The position numbers and the translations under genes are program-made. A stretch of 64,000 nucleotides of DNA from Armillaria gallica. Taxonomy: Eukaryota > Basidiomycota > Agaricomycetes > Agaricales > Physalacriaceae. The stretch covers positions 620,001 to 684,000 of the forward strand of contig JBANDB010000004.1 of NCBI GenBank assembly GCA_037576215.1, given 5' to 3'. Numbering within the stretch: the stretch's first letter is position 1; each line of letters opens with the position of its first letter. Positions 47,556 to 58,642 of the stretch are shown in pieces. The notes beneath the pieces were generated by a model. That model did no database searches. It was not told the DNA's origin and worked only from the letters and a program-made list of their open reading frames with translations.

Positions 47556-49411
47556 TCAATTCAGGACAGAAATGTGGTATGCACATACCACTTCAGTACT
47601 GGAGTCTTTATATGTGAACCTAAGGAGTTTTGATACAGGAGGTGCTTTATTTGTCACATGATGGTCCCTCTGGGCATTTAACCTATGAAAATCCAGGTCT
47701 TAATGAGGGAGACATAAGGATTGGTACGTACATAGCAAGTAAGGAGTTGACGTATACTGCAAAACATCAGATTGGTCATTGAGAGCAAAACTAGAGTAAG
47801 CCTGACATTTTGGTAGGATCAAATCGACGCCAAGGAAAATGAGAGTCTTGCCAAACAAGATACTGAGAATCAAGGTCAGATCATGGAACAATATTAATCT
47901 TTAATCTTTATTAGACATACCATGATGAGTGTGAGCAGCAAGCATGTACTGTCAGTCGATGAGATTTTGGCTTAATTTAAACTGAAGGAGTCTTTACCTC
48001 GTGGCTAAGCCCGATATCACGACGAGTCACATCAGGCCATAAAGCATATCAGATGTGCTATGTCTGGTTAGTGGTTATTTGATGAAGAAAGTCATGGTTC
48101 ACCTAGAGAACGCGGAAGCTTCCCTGCTTTTGTGCAGGTAGTAACACATTGAGAACACGATAATGAAATCAGAAGTTGCTGCCATGGCAAAAAGGACACA
48201 TATTGATCCCTGGAAGATAGTTCAGATGGATGTGCATCCATAGACTTATGAACCATGCCTTAATGGTTGGTATCAACAGGAAATTGGATATGGAGTATCT
48301 GTCGGGGAATATATTAGCACTGACAGTGAGTGCACAGATGGAAATGCTTGTCTTACGCGTCATAAACCGAGACTTGGGGTATACTTATTGTGAGCAGCGG
48401 ACTAGAAGAAGAATGACGGCATACAGATTCCAGAGCCTACAGATTATAAATCAGACTGGAAGGGTATCAATAAGATGACTCACCGAGAGCAATTGCGACT
48501 GTCAAAACCTTTGGTTTCATTGTCAAAGGGTTGAAACAAGTGTTCTCTATAACCGGAAGGTACCTACCACAATCCACGAGAGTGTTCTATTGAAGTGACC
48601 ACCAACTAGACACAAATTAAGCTTGCTTTCAAGTGATGAGAGGATAAGGCACAAACGTTTCCAGAGTCTGACGGCATATAATCTGTACATAATAATAGTA
48701 AGTAGCTATGCAAAGAGACTCCGGGAACATTGTGTAAACATACGCTTCAACCCATATGATCATGACCATCTGAAAACATAGCACTCAGCACATCAGGATG
48801 GAAGATAGGCAATGGATGAACACATATCAATAATTGAAGCTGAACACGTTAGGTGCCTGTTGAGTAACTCTCTCGGAACATAGAACTGAGAGCAAGGTAC
48901 GTACCTTGAAACTCCTGACTCGGGGAATCAGCAGGTATCGAAAATTTTCACCAGTATTGTGATGCACCAGACAATGTGATAGAGTCCAAGGTAGTTGCCG
49001 AACAAGTCAATCAGATAGTGGTATACTGCATGCATACTCAACGCTACATGAAGAGCATCGAGAATCCTGGATAACACCATGATTAATGAGACGGACTGCG
49101 ATGACGTTCAACAGTAAGGTAGACCCGAACACACCAGATTATTGCGACCTGATAAAGGTTAATGAATTAAATTCAAGTGTGGGCAGACATTGACATATGG
49201 AATATCGATATATCCATGAATCATCGGGGTAATTCTTATAATATATGACCATTTGGAGATTCAAAATTCCAAAGAAGCTGTTAACGGATATTTTAGTACT
49301 AAGAAAAATAAAGATAAGTTTCACTTGCATAGTGGCTACTGTTGCGCCGATGTAAACTGTGCTGAGAGTCATTCCCAACGATGGGACAGTACTGGCTATT
49401 TGTGATGACAT
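47556..49411 (-). pseudogene. DUF6534-family membrane protein, paralog 1, with nonsense codon
   Basis: A basidiomycete multi-pass membrane protein family of unknown function. Exon 1 (49329-49411) encodes MSSQIASTVPSLGMTLSTVY. The next exon reads FGILNLQMVIYYKNYPDDSW, followed after short introns by VAIIW, ILDALHVALSMHAVYHYLID, FGNYLGLYHIVW, DFIIVFSMCYYLHKSREASA, VVISGLATR, TLIFLGVDLILPK and VNSLLAM. The last exon ends at TGA 47556-47558. At 48027-48029 an in-frame TGA stands where paralog 2 (51205-51207) has CGA in the same LMRL motif. Intron 1 has a GC donor (GCAAGT). If the TGA is real the protein is truncated before the last two membrane segments. Confidence 0.75.
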
Positions 49412-50701
49412 GGCAGGTGAGAAGTCGAGGATGAGAGAAAGGCATGAAAAGCGGGTCAGTTTATATCGCTTGCAGACTGATGCATCTGAAACAAGATCAT
49501 AAAGTTAGGAGAATCCAGACGGAGTGATACCTTTGTATGTAAAGCTGTAGAGGAGCATCTCTTTCTCCTGCCGAATAGTGGATAGCCTTGCTTCTCTACC
49601 CATGGCTCAGAGATGTGTACGCAAAATTAGAGCTTATCTCTCACCACACCTGATGATCATTCTTGGCAATGCCTGTGATTTCAAGGGGGTACATACCAAT
49701 CGCAGATATACACTCACCGAAAGCCACAGCATTTGCTCTGATCTCTGTCCAGATAAGTAGTAGGTCATTGCGATCAGCTGATCACTGGAGATCGACAACT
49801 TCTTGAACAGCCGGTTTGAGTTTGAAGTATTGATGATCATGGAGCTCATGCGCATCCAGTGCAGTGATATCAGAAATCAGAAATCGCTAAGAAAAGCATA
49901 CCATTAAGTTCATCGGACTCGGAGTAGTCATTCAACCTAGACCACGGACCGCATGATGGCAGTTGATTGTCACGTGTAACCACAGTCATTACACGCCTCC
50001 AACATGCCTCTATTTTTACTCTTAGTGGGTACACCTCTCCTTCATCACACAAGGTGTGATTTTCGTAAACTTTAAGGCTGAGGAATAAATTTACAGCACT
50101 CTTACCATCTGTCCCGGCTTGCTTCACAGTGCCTCTACCGGGATTCCAGGGATGCCATCCCAGTTGACTAACTCACTCTACTACAAGTAGCTAGTGAACC
50201 AGGCAGAATAATCGTCAGGTTGTAAGAATGTTACATTGATAGATTTATTTGGATAATGCCTTGATAAACAGGCATTTTTGCTGACTCAAACGCAGTCTGT
50301 GATTTATATATGTGCCATTTAACTCAAACGTTTCTGGCTTGATACTCACCTTCTTTCCCATGCTTCGAAGGTAAGGGCCGTGGTAGTCGGCTGTCTTGAC
50401 TGGGAGTTCAGACATCATCAGAAGTCCCATAGGCAAAAAAACAATTATACTTTCGTGCTGTTTGATGTGTTGAGCTACACCATAAAGATGGCCATCCTAA
50501 CATTGACTTCATCACAATAAGTGATGTCTATTTCTCATCTCTTCGAATATTTGCCCTGCCATTGTGCTAGGAGAACCCATGTTAACAATAACAAACTGCG
50601 TTATATATCTTCAAGTCCGGCGGTGATATTCATACTTGGAAATCGAGACCTTCCTTTCAGTGGTTCAAAGACCGAAAGCTTTGCATCGAGATGCTAATGT
50701 T
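49412..50701. other. spacer between the two DUF6534 genes
   Basis: No assigned gene. A stretch near 49640-49690 (CTCACCACACCTGATGAT) is repeated near 56523, upstream of paralog 2, so it may belong to a shared 5' flank or upstream exon duplicated with the gene. Minus-strand frames at 49870-50127 and 50245-50436 are unrecognised. Confidence 0.4.
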
Positions 50702-53700
50702 CTAACTGAAGAATGTGAACATTGCTTTCAATGAAAAATCAAAGTCGGAACATACCACATCTTCATTATCAACACCAGAGTTCTGAGGCTCGAACTTCAG
50801 GACTTTGGCCATGGAATGTTCGCCGTTTGTGGGCACACAATGCTCCTTACAGGAATTCAACCTAGAGATCGTCAGCGGTCGACAACATCGAGACAAGCAG
50901 GGGATCTACATAGCAAGTAGTGAGTTAATATACACTATAAGAAAGACGAGTCAGCACTGCACAAAGAAGAGAGATATTGAAGTAGAGCAACGTTTTGGTA
51001 GGATGAAATTGATGCCAAGGAAAATGAGAGTTTTTGGCAATGCCAGATACTGAGCTTCACGGTCAGATATGGAACCAACATTGTAAGGCCGACGTACCGT
51101 GATGAGAGTAATCAACGAGCATGCACTATCAAGCGATAAGAAATCGCATTAGCTAGATTGAAGAGAAAAGTGTACCTTGTAGCCAATCCAGATATCACAA
51201 TGAGTCGCATTAGGCTCAGAAGCATTTTAGATGTGCTAGTGTTGCCGCTTCTTCAGTGCCGTGCGATCAATGAGAGGCGGAAATACTGCACCTAGAGAAG
51301 GTGGAATCCTCTCTACTTTTGTGCAGGTAGTAACACATCGAGAAGGCTATCACGAAATCGGAAATCACTGCCATGGAAAATACGGCATATATTGACACCT
51401 AGAATATGTGTCAGCAAGATCCTCTTTGAGAGACTAACATCACACCTTGATGCTGCGTATCGATAAGAAGCTGGATATCAAGTATCTATCGAAGGCCATT
51501 GAAGAGACTCTGTGTGCGCAGGCTAGAAATGCAACAGTGTTGAAGACACTGATCACACTCACACCCAACACTACACACACAAACCCTCAAGTTCTTGGGG
51601 GGATATTATACGATAGAAGCAGATTGAAGCAAAACAACTAAACTCTCAGAATATACAATACATGCGTATAGCAATAGTGCGCGTCACGTTGACACGCTTG
51701 AAAAGCATTCACGCGTGTAAATTTGCGAATTGTACAAATGAGTACAGGCAATAATGCCCAGACACGAAGGCAATGATGAAAGCAACAGAGCGCAGTGTTT
51801 ATAATGCCAGTAATGATATTACCAGAGTAAAGCTGGGTGGAGTGCATGGCTTAACCTGAGAATGGTACTAGAAAGGCCATACTAGGTATGAAGTCCCAGT
51901 GCTTGACACTGAGTGCTCTGACAAGGCAAAGCATACGCGCGCTAAGAATAGCACGGGACACGCTTGCGGGGTAATTAAGACTTCGCGTAGCAGTGATCTA
52001 TGACACGCAAGGCATGGCAGGCCCGGAGCTTAGAGTTCTAGACCTTGAGATGTCAGAACTCAAGTAAATCCGAAGTTCTGGGCTTCAGCCGAAATGCGCG
52101 AGGCCTAGACAAGAAGCACATTGCCCTCACTACAATGGAATTCCCCCTGAGAATACTAGGAAGCGAAATAAGAAGTTGCGGGGTAGGCTATAACTCCGGG
52201 GATATGGCAACGGATGTCAACCCGCAGGTCATAGCCTTGGTAACCGATGCTGCGACACTCAGAGACAGGACCTGGCCCCGGGCCAGACTCCTGAGTCAGC
52301 GCCAAGCTATGGCGTGATAATTGCAACATGCGCGGGACGCAGGCAAAAGTACCCCGCAGCTTAAATAATACTATATTTGGTGGTACAAATTTGTAGGATG
52401 TAAAATAGATAAATAGCGCAGTGTACTTGTAGTGTACAGGTTTCAGACCCCCGTTGTAGTCGCGCGCAAGCCTCCAGCTTGACGCCCTAGCAGCAGGATT
52501 AGTTTGTAACTTTGAGCGAGAGAATAAACCTAGAATTGATATCATACCGAGTGAATTGAGTTGCGCGCGAGGCGTAGAAAGCTTAGCGGGGGACTTGCTT
52601 AGCAGGGGACTTGCCTAGCGGGGACTCGTGTATGGTTTGAGTGACTGGTTGACTGTGCTCTACCCTGAGAATAAGAGATATTGTGTCATTGCGGACGCGC
52701 TCTTGAGTTTTGAGGGTTTCTTGTGACGTGCGGTGTTACAGGTGGCAGAGGTTCAAACCCTTTGGTCTGATTAGTGTTCGTACAGAGGCCTTCTTCTAAT
52801 GCGCAGCGCTACAGGCGGCAGAGGTTCAAACCCTGTGGTCTGATTAGTGCACGCTTGAGGGTTCTCATTTCCGCAAGCAGCAGAGGTTCAAACCCTTTGG
52901 CTTGTCAGACGGGGTTTAGTTGGTTATTGTGTCTCTGGATCGGCATAGGTTCAAACCCTGTGGGTCTACGATTGGTTTTGGAAGCTTGAGTGCGTAGGTT
53001 CAAATCCTGTGGCTTGAGTGGACATTTTGTGAAGGGTTTCTGCTTAGAGCGCAAGCTTTGAGTCGTGTTTAGAGTGTGTTTAGGTTGTTGTGGTTACCTG
53101 TGTGTGACGCGCGCGACTTATTGAGGGTTTTGTGGGTGTGTGGCGACGTATCGTGTATTGTAGTACACCTTGCCTTGAGGCCCGGCGACATTGGTTGCCC
53201 CTCTTGTTATAAAAGCCTTTGGACTTAGAGAGATCTAGATACGTGATGCGTGCTATTGCTATACGCGTGTATTGTATATTCTGAGAGTTTAGTTGTTTTG
53301 CTTCAATCTGCTTCTATCGCATAATATCCCCCCAAGAACTTGAGGGTTTGTGTGTGTAGTGTTGGGTGTGAGTGTGATCAGTGTCTTCGACACTGTTGCA
53401 TTTCTAGCCTGCGCGCACAGAGTCTCTTCAACGTATCTAGATCTCTCTAAGTCCAAAGGCTTTTATAACAAGAGGGGCAACCAATGTCGCCGGGCCTCAA
53501 GGCAAGGTGTACTACAATACACGATACGTCGCCACACACCCACAAAACCCTCAATAAGTCGCGCGCGTCACACACAGGTAACCACAACAACCTAAACACA
53601 CTCTAAACACGACTCAAAGCTTGCGCTCTAAGCAGAAACCCTTCACAAAATGTCCACTCAAGCCACAGGATTTGAACCTACACACTCAAGCTTCCAAAAC

Positions 53701-56143
53701 CAATCGTAGACCCACAGGGTTTGAACCTATGCCGATCCAGAGACACAATAACCAACTAAACCCCGTCCGACAAGCCAAAGGGTTTGAACCTGTGCCACTT
53801 GCGGAAATGAGAACCCTCAAGCACGCACTAATCAGACCACAGGGTTTGAACCTGTGCCACCTGTAGTGCTACGTGTTAAAGAAGGCCTCTGTACGAACAC
53901 TAACCAGACCAAAGGGTTTGAACCTCTGCCACTTGCGGAATGGTATACCCAACTAAGTGTGTGCTAATCAGACCACAGGGTTTGAACCTGTGCCGCCTGT
54001 AGCACCGCACGTCACAAGAAACCCTCAAAACTCAAGAGCGTGTCCACAATGACACAATATCTCTTATTCTCAGGGTAGAGCGCAGTCAACCAATCACTCA
54101 AACCATACACGAGTCCCCACTAGGCAAGTCCCCTGCTAAACAAGTCCCCCACTAAGCTTTCTATGCCTCGCATGCAACTCAATTCACTCAGTATGATATC
54201 AATTCTAGGTTTATTCTCTCTCGCTCAAAGTTACAAACTAATCCTGCTGCTAGGGCATCAAGCTGGAGGCTTGCGCGTGACTACAACGGGGGTCCGAAAC
54301 TTCTACACTATTACTACACTACGGTATTTATACTATGCGCTCTACATATTAATACAACCTTAAATAGTAACTCTTGGCTGGCGGAACTTCCTTTCCCGAG
54401 TCCCGGGCATGTTGCCATAATCACGCCATTGCTTGGCGCTTACTCAGAGCTCCAGCTCAGGGCCAGATCCTGGTCTCTCAGCTGCGCGACATCGGTTAAC
54501 CGCGCTATCTGTGCGTACTGACGTCACCTAGTATTTCCTCGGAGTTGTAGCCTACCCCACAACTCTTATTTATGGTAATAATATCTTCTAGTGATTTCCA
54601 TGGTCTTCTAGGACCACCAGCATCTAGTCTAGGCCTCGCGCGCATCGGCCAAAGTCAGGGACATCAGTCTTATTTCAATTCTAAACATTCTGAGGTCTAG
54701 AGCACTAGTTCCCCGCATGGCAGTGCCTCGTGCGTCATAGATCAAGGTTGCACAAAGTATCAATTATCTCTTGAGCTTCACTGGTTCCATTCTTAGTGCG
54801 CATCTTCCATGCATTGTCAGTGTACTCAGTGTCAAGTGCTGGGGCTTTAGACTTAGTGTGACCCTTATGGTATCACTCTGCAGTTAAGCCTTGTGCTCCA
54901 CCAAGCATCACTCAAGGAACTTCATTGTCCGCACTTAGTACACTGCACTCTAAGGTATATCTCATTGCTTTGGTATCTAGGTCTTATAGAATGTATGTAT
55001 TGATACATTTCGCGAAATTACATGTGTGAACGCTTTTCAAGCATGTCACCGTGTAAGCCGTGAAGTACAAGGGTTTGATGCTTCGCTTATGAATCATAGA
55101 CTGCAACTGTGAAACCCCGGTAAATAAGAGAAATATAAAGCAAAGAATGATGTCCTACAGATTCCGGTCCCTTGATAGGTGGGCAATCAGGGCGTGAATA
55201 AAGCAATACCGATGAGGTAACAATTATTTGACACACCTCCAGATACAACGAGACACAAAACCTGTACACCGATCATCAGGGACAGACCGACTAAGAATGG
55301 ACACGCGCACGTACCACAAACAATGGCAGCATTTGATGAAAATGGTGACCAACTAGAAGTGAGATTGGCCCATTTGCTTGGCATTCAGGAAGGGAAAACA
55401 CAAACGTCTCCAAATCCTAACAGTGTATATACTATACGTCATGCTCATCAGTGCCCCGTTTTGCTCAATGGACACTTGCGGAACATACACTTGGACCCCG
55501 AAAATGATGACCATCTGCGATGATTACCGGTCAGCCCGAGGACCGCAGACAGCCGGAGGACATACATTAAACAGTATTTGAAGCTGAATATGCAAGACCT
55601 TATTTAAGCTGCTGTAAAATCACAAACCTTAGAACTACATACTTTGAAGCTCCTGAACGGGGAAATTAGTCAGAGCTCAGATATCTTCATCTTGCAACAT
55701 ACCATACAACATCATCGAGAGCTGTGTACTTGCCGAACAAGTCAATGAGATAATGATACAAGGCATGTGTACCAAGGGTGACATGAAGAGCATCGAAAGC
55801 CCTAAAGTATGTCATATTCACTCAGAGCCAGGGTATTTGGAAAGGAGACGTACTCACCAAAGAATCGCAACCTGTTGAAAATTATCGATGATTTGACACA
55901 ATGCCGGCTGGACTTTGACGTACGGAGCATCGGTACACCCACCAATCATCTGGGTACTTCTTATAATAGATGACCGCTTGTAGATTGGTTATTCCAAATA
56001 AGCTGTTAAGGGAAAGAGTAAGGGTCAAGAATGCGAAATGCGAAGACAAAGCTTGCTCACATCGCAGTGACTGTAGCGCCAATGTAAACTGCGCCAAGGG
56101 TCATTCCTAAGGATGGAGCGATGGTGGGGTTTTGCGATGCCAT
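50702..56143 (-). CDS. DUF6534-family membrane protein, paralog 2, intron enlarged by nested LTRs
   Basis: ATG 56143 opens MASQNPTIAPSLGMTLGAVY; exon 1 (56061-56143) is 83 bp as in paralog 1. Later exons encode LFGITNLQAVIYYKKYPDDW, VAILW, AFDALHVTLGTHALYHYLID, FGKYTALDDVVW, GFTVAVYDS (about 55100), then after the insertion DRYLISSFL (about 51480), DFVIAFSMCYYLHKSREDS, SLMRLIVISGLATR, TLIFLGINFILPK, VYINSLLAM and LNSCKEHCVPTNGEHSMAKV, ending at 50702. All blocks are in frame after GT-AG splicing where I could check. The LTR insertion 51500-55048 falls at the intron preceding DRY, which is about 86 bp in paralog 1. Splicing of such an enlarged intron is uncertain, so expression is open. Confidence 0.72.
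51496..51499. repeat. left 4-bp duplication of outer solo LTR
   Basis: CCAT; the right counterpart at 55049-55052 is CCGT, differing by one CpG-type transition. Confidence 0.55.
51686..51689. repeat. left 4-bp duplication of inner solo LTR
   Basis: ACGT, repeated at 53431-53434. Removing the inner LTR and one ACGT restores the sequence found at the U3/U5-like junction of the family. Confidence 0.85.
52749..53010 (+). repeat. five T-arm-like motifs in the inner LTR
   Basis: AGGTTCAAACCC or AGGTTCAAATCC starts at 52749, 52822, 52884, 52947 and 52996, spaced 49-73 bp, 200-460 bp before the TATA box. Each has TTCAAAY between G and C closing bases as in a tRNA T-loop (internal B-box). Sequence between motifs is not similar enough for a simple tandem repeat. 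Confidence 0.8.
53208..53215 (+). promoter_or_regulatory. TATA box of the inner LTR
   Basis: TATAAAAG, conserved in all three copies, followed by GCCTTTGGACTTAGAGAGAT. Confidence 0.6.
53668..53989 (-). repeat. six T-arm-like motifs in the outer LTR
   Basis: GGRTTTGAACCT-type inverted motifs lie at about 53668, 53717, 53780, 53842, 53914 and 53978. An extra unit relative to the other copies points to unit gain or loss. Confidence 0.78.
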
Positions 56144-58642
56144 TCTATGGCACGAGGTCGAAAGAAAGATACGTTCCAGAAGTCACAATGTTGAGCTTCT
56201 TATAGCAAGTACTAATAGATGTACTCGAAACAGCATCATGAACTTGGCAGGAGGAGCTGCGGACGGTCGAGGGTTCCTGCTTCATCAATTGCCAAGAAGC
56301 AAGTGGATCAGGAATAGACATCGCCTTGACGCGGAGATTGAGGGTCGCATAATACCAGGTCAAGAGTGCGCCATCATAGCGGCTGCAGAAGACTATATTC
56401 TGCGGACTTCTACATTGAAAGGCAAGGCTGAGGATAGTCATTTAGTATTTTAGAAAAGGTGCATCAACTTGTGGTCCCACTGATGACTCCGAAATGTGCG
56501 CATGCAGACACAGAGCCTCTCTTTCACCACACCTGATGACTATCGTGTTGGCGGCGATCCTTGAATTCAATACCGGTAGTTTGAATCCGGGGACGATCGG
56601 GGTGCTGAAGTGGCCTTCCTTGTTTATCTTGAAAGCATGTATACATTACTTGATTGGTACCGGATGCGGAAGAAGAGGGTAATACTGCCTGATGCGGCGA
56701 CCAATGCAAGCATGTGGTGGACGCGAAACACAATCGCGGCCCGGGTCCGGAGTCCGGGACGCTTCGGAACGGGCTGGCAACGCATCATTGTTCCTTTTCT
56801 TTGCGTGCCTATCATCCATTGCATCGACTTTGTGCATTACTCATGCTCTGACAAATTGTGGGTACCAAATCTAGAATTTTGTGCGCTAAGTCCTAGTGTA
56901 AGTACTAGGGTCACAAATCGATCGGCACAGAATATTATGCAGAACGTTTGCAAAATAGATCTGTGTCTGGTAATTTTGCCATCTGTTTTTCCTGAAGACC
57001 TTCAGAATAGCATACGTATTTCCCATTCAAGTTGGTGTGGGTTTGAAATGTCTCATTAAGAGATGCAAATGAAGTAGCTTTTCTTGAAAAGGCAGATACA
57101 ATGGACGGACCTCAGCAAACAACGGGTTCAACAGTCCACCAGCACTACGAACTTGGTGCTTCATGGAGCTTTGGGGCTTATGAAAGATCCCTATCACAAG
57201 AGATCCGCTGGTCCGTCCTGTTGCTTCCTGAAACTCCCAGACATTGAACGTCATTTTAATTGATGATGATATATGACAAGTGACGTTGAAGAGCCAGACA
57301 CCACGGTCGCCTCTGTCGAACAGGATTTAGTACACATAAAGTCGGAATAGGAATCATTAAATACCCTGAAAGTCTCACTGATATCAACACAGGAAGATTG
57401 AACAAGCTGAGAACGACACTAAAGCAAAAGATGCCGAGAACACCGTCCGCCTAGGAGTGGCCATGGCAGTAGAGAAGCATTCACGAGACGAAGACGAGTA
57501 TTCCGCAGACACTTTTCCTGTGTGGTAGGGTGTAGAGTGAAAAAAAGCGTCTAAATCTGGTTGAGGCTGCGTATATCTTGGTGACTGTAGATTATTTCTG
57601 AAAGAGGTCGGAGCTCGATGACTGAACGTAGTGTTGATGTTGAGCACTCGATGAATGACGAAAAAGAAATGGATTGAGGATCCTATGCGCATATGGACCC
57701 GTACGTCAAACTGGGCCTCTTCCCATCATTTTCTCTCTTGTGAGCCGGTGCCGCGAAAAAAATTAAAGTACTCATGGATGAAGTGGACGCCATCTGAGCA
57801 ACAGCATTAGGGACTCTTCCTCAATTATTTGTAGCTCGCCATGACATCCTCACATGTGTTGCCGCTGCCCAGAGTTTAACGGAGCCATCGGTATGAGATT
57901 GATAGGCAATATTTCACTAGTTCCTAGCCAAGTCGATAGGAAACTGTTCGATCCAGCTCATCGAATTCAAGCGGCAAGAAGATAAACCTGCTCAGAATAC
58001 TGCACATCAAAGAAATGGTCAAGGCTTGTCAGGTACGCCGGACATCATCGACAGAGGACGGCATACCTATTTCCTCACAACAAAGACGACTTGGACAAGC
58101 CGCACCGGGACCTCTGTGGCGCCGTCATTAATTAGCAACAGAATCCAGGTTTCCATCGTGAGTTGTCATCGCGCATATTCAGCCTTCTTGATAACATGCA
58201 GGGTGCGAGACGCGGAGGCTACGAGCATAACAGACATGAAAAGCGCGTCGGCCGACTTCGAAATATGAGTATCTTTAGAGATTTAAATTATCAGTAAAAA
58301 GCCTAGAATTTAAATCAATAACTTCACGTACGTCTATTCACGAAAAATAACGACCCTACAGTTCAATCTCTTCGTACATATCGAACACCACGATCGCAGC
58401 ATGTGATAGCACATATATTTGAGACGTGACTGTATCGAAGTGAACACAGCGAGATAATGACGAGATCGTAGGGGACGACGAGTCTGTGATATGGTGGCAG
58501 GAGACAAGCGGGAGAACGGCTTCGGCAATATCCGGCTCTGACCGATCTGGTGTTCATTTTCTGTTTGTCATTAACGAATATGCTCTTGAGTGCGTCGCTT
58601 TCTCACAGCCAGATTTCTTTCAAATTTTCGCCTACACCTCAG
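56144..58642. other. no assigned gene
   Basis: CpG-normal sequence. It includes the probable promoter of DUF6534 paralog 2 and short open frames on both strands (for example 56610-57059 plus, 57027-57254 and 57384-57692 minus, 58026-58268 plus). I recognise none. An upstream exon of the kinase may lie at 58486-58642. Confidence 0.35.

Larger units (their letters stand above)
51690..53430 (+). mobile_element. inner solo LTR, forward, 1741 bp
   Basis: From TGACACGCTTGAAAAGC to GTCTCTTCA, with TG...CA ends and a perfect 4-bp duplication ACGT. No internal region is present, so it is a solo LTR. CpG sites, including GCGCGC runs, are largely intact, unlike in copy A. The last 190 bp (after the TATA box) repeat, inverted, the start of the outer LTR (51500-51689). 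A 4-bp duplication would suit a Gypsy-type element. Confidence 0.87.
51500..55048 (-). mobile_element. outer solo LTR, inverted, split by its own family member
   Basis: Pieces 51500-51689 and 53435-55048 together form one inverted copy of the long LTR (about 1.8 kb) from TGAAGAGACTC to GCATGTCA. The break between them is the insertion point of the forward copy. The longer piece carries six T-arm-like motifs, one more than the forward copy, and the inverted TATA box at 53460-53467. Confidence 0.82.

Noticed and set aside
57750..57960. WD40 repeat suggested by minus-strand TDGSVKLWAAATHV
   Set aside because: A single short resemblance, with stops on both sides and no neighbouring repeat unit.
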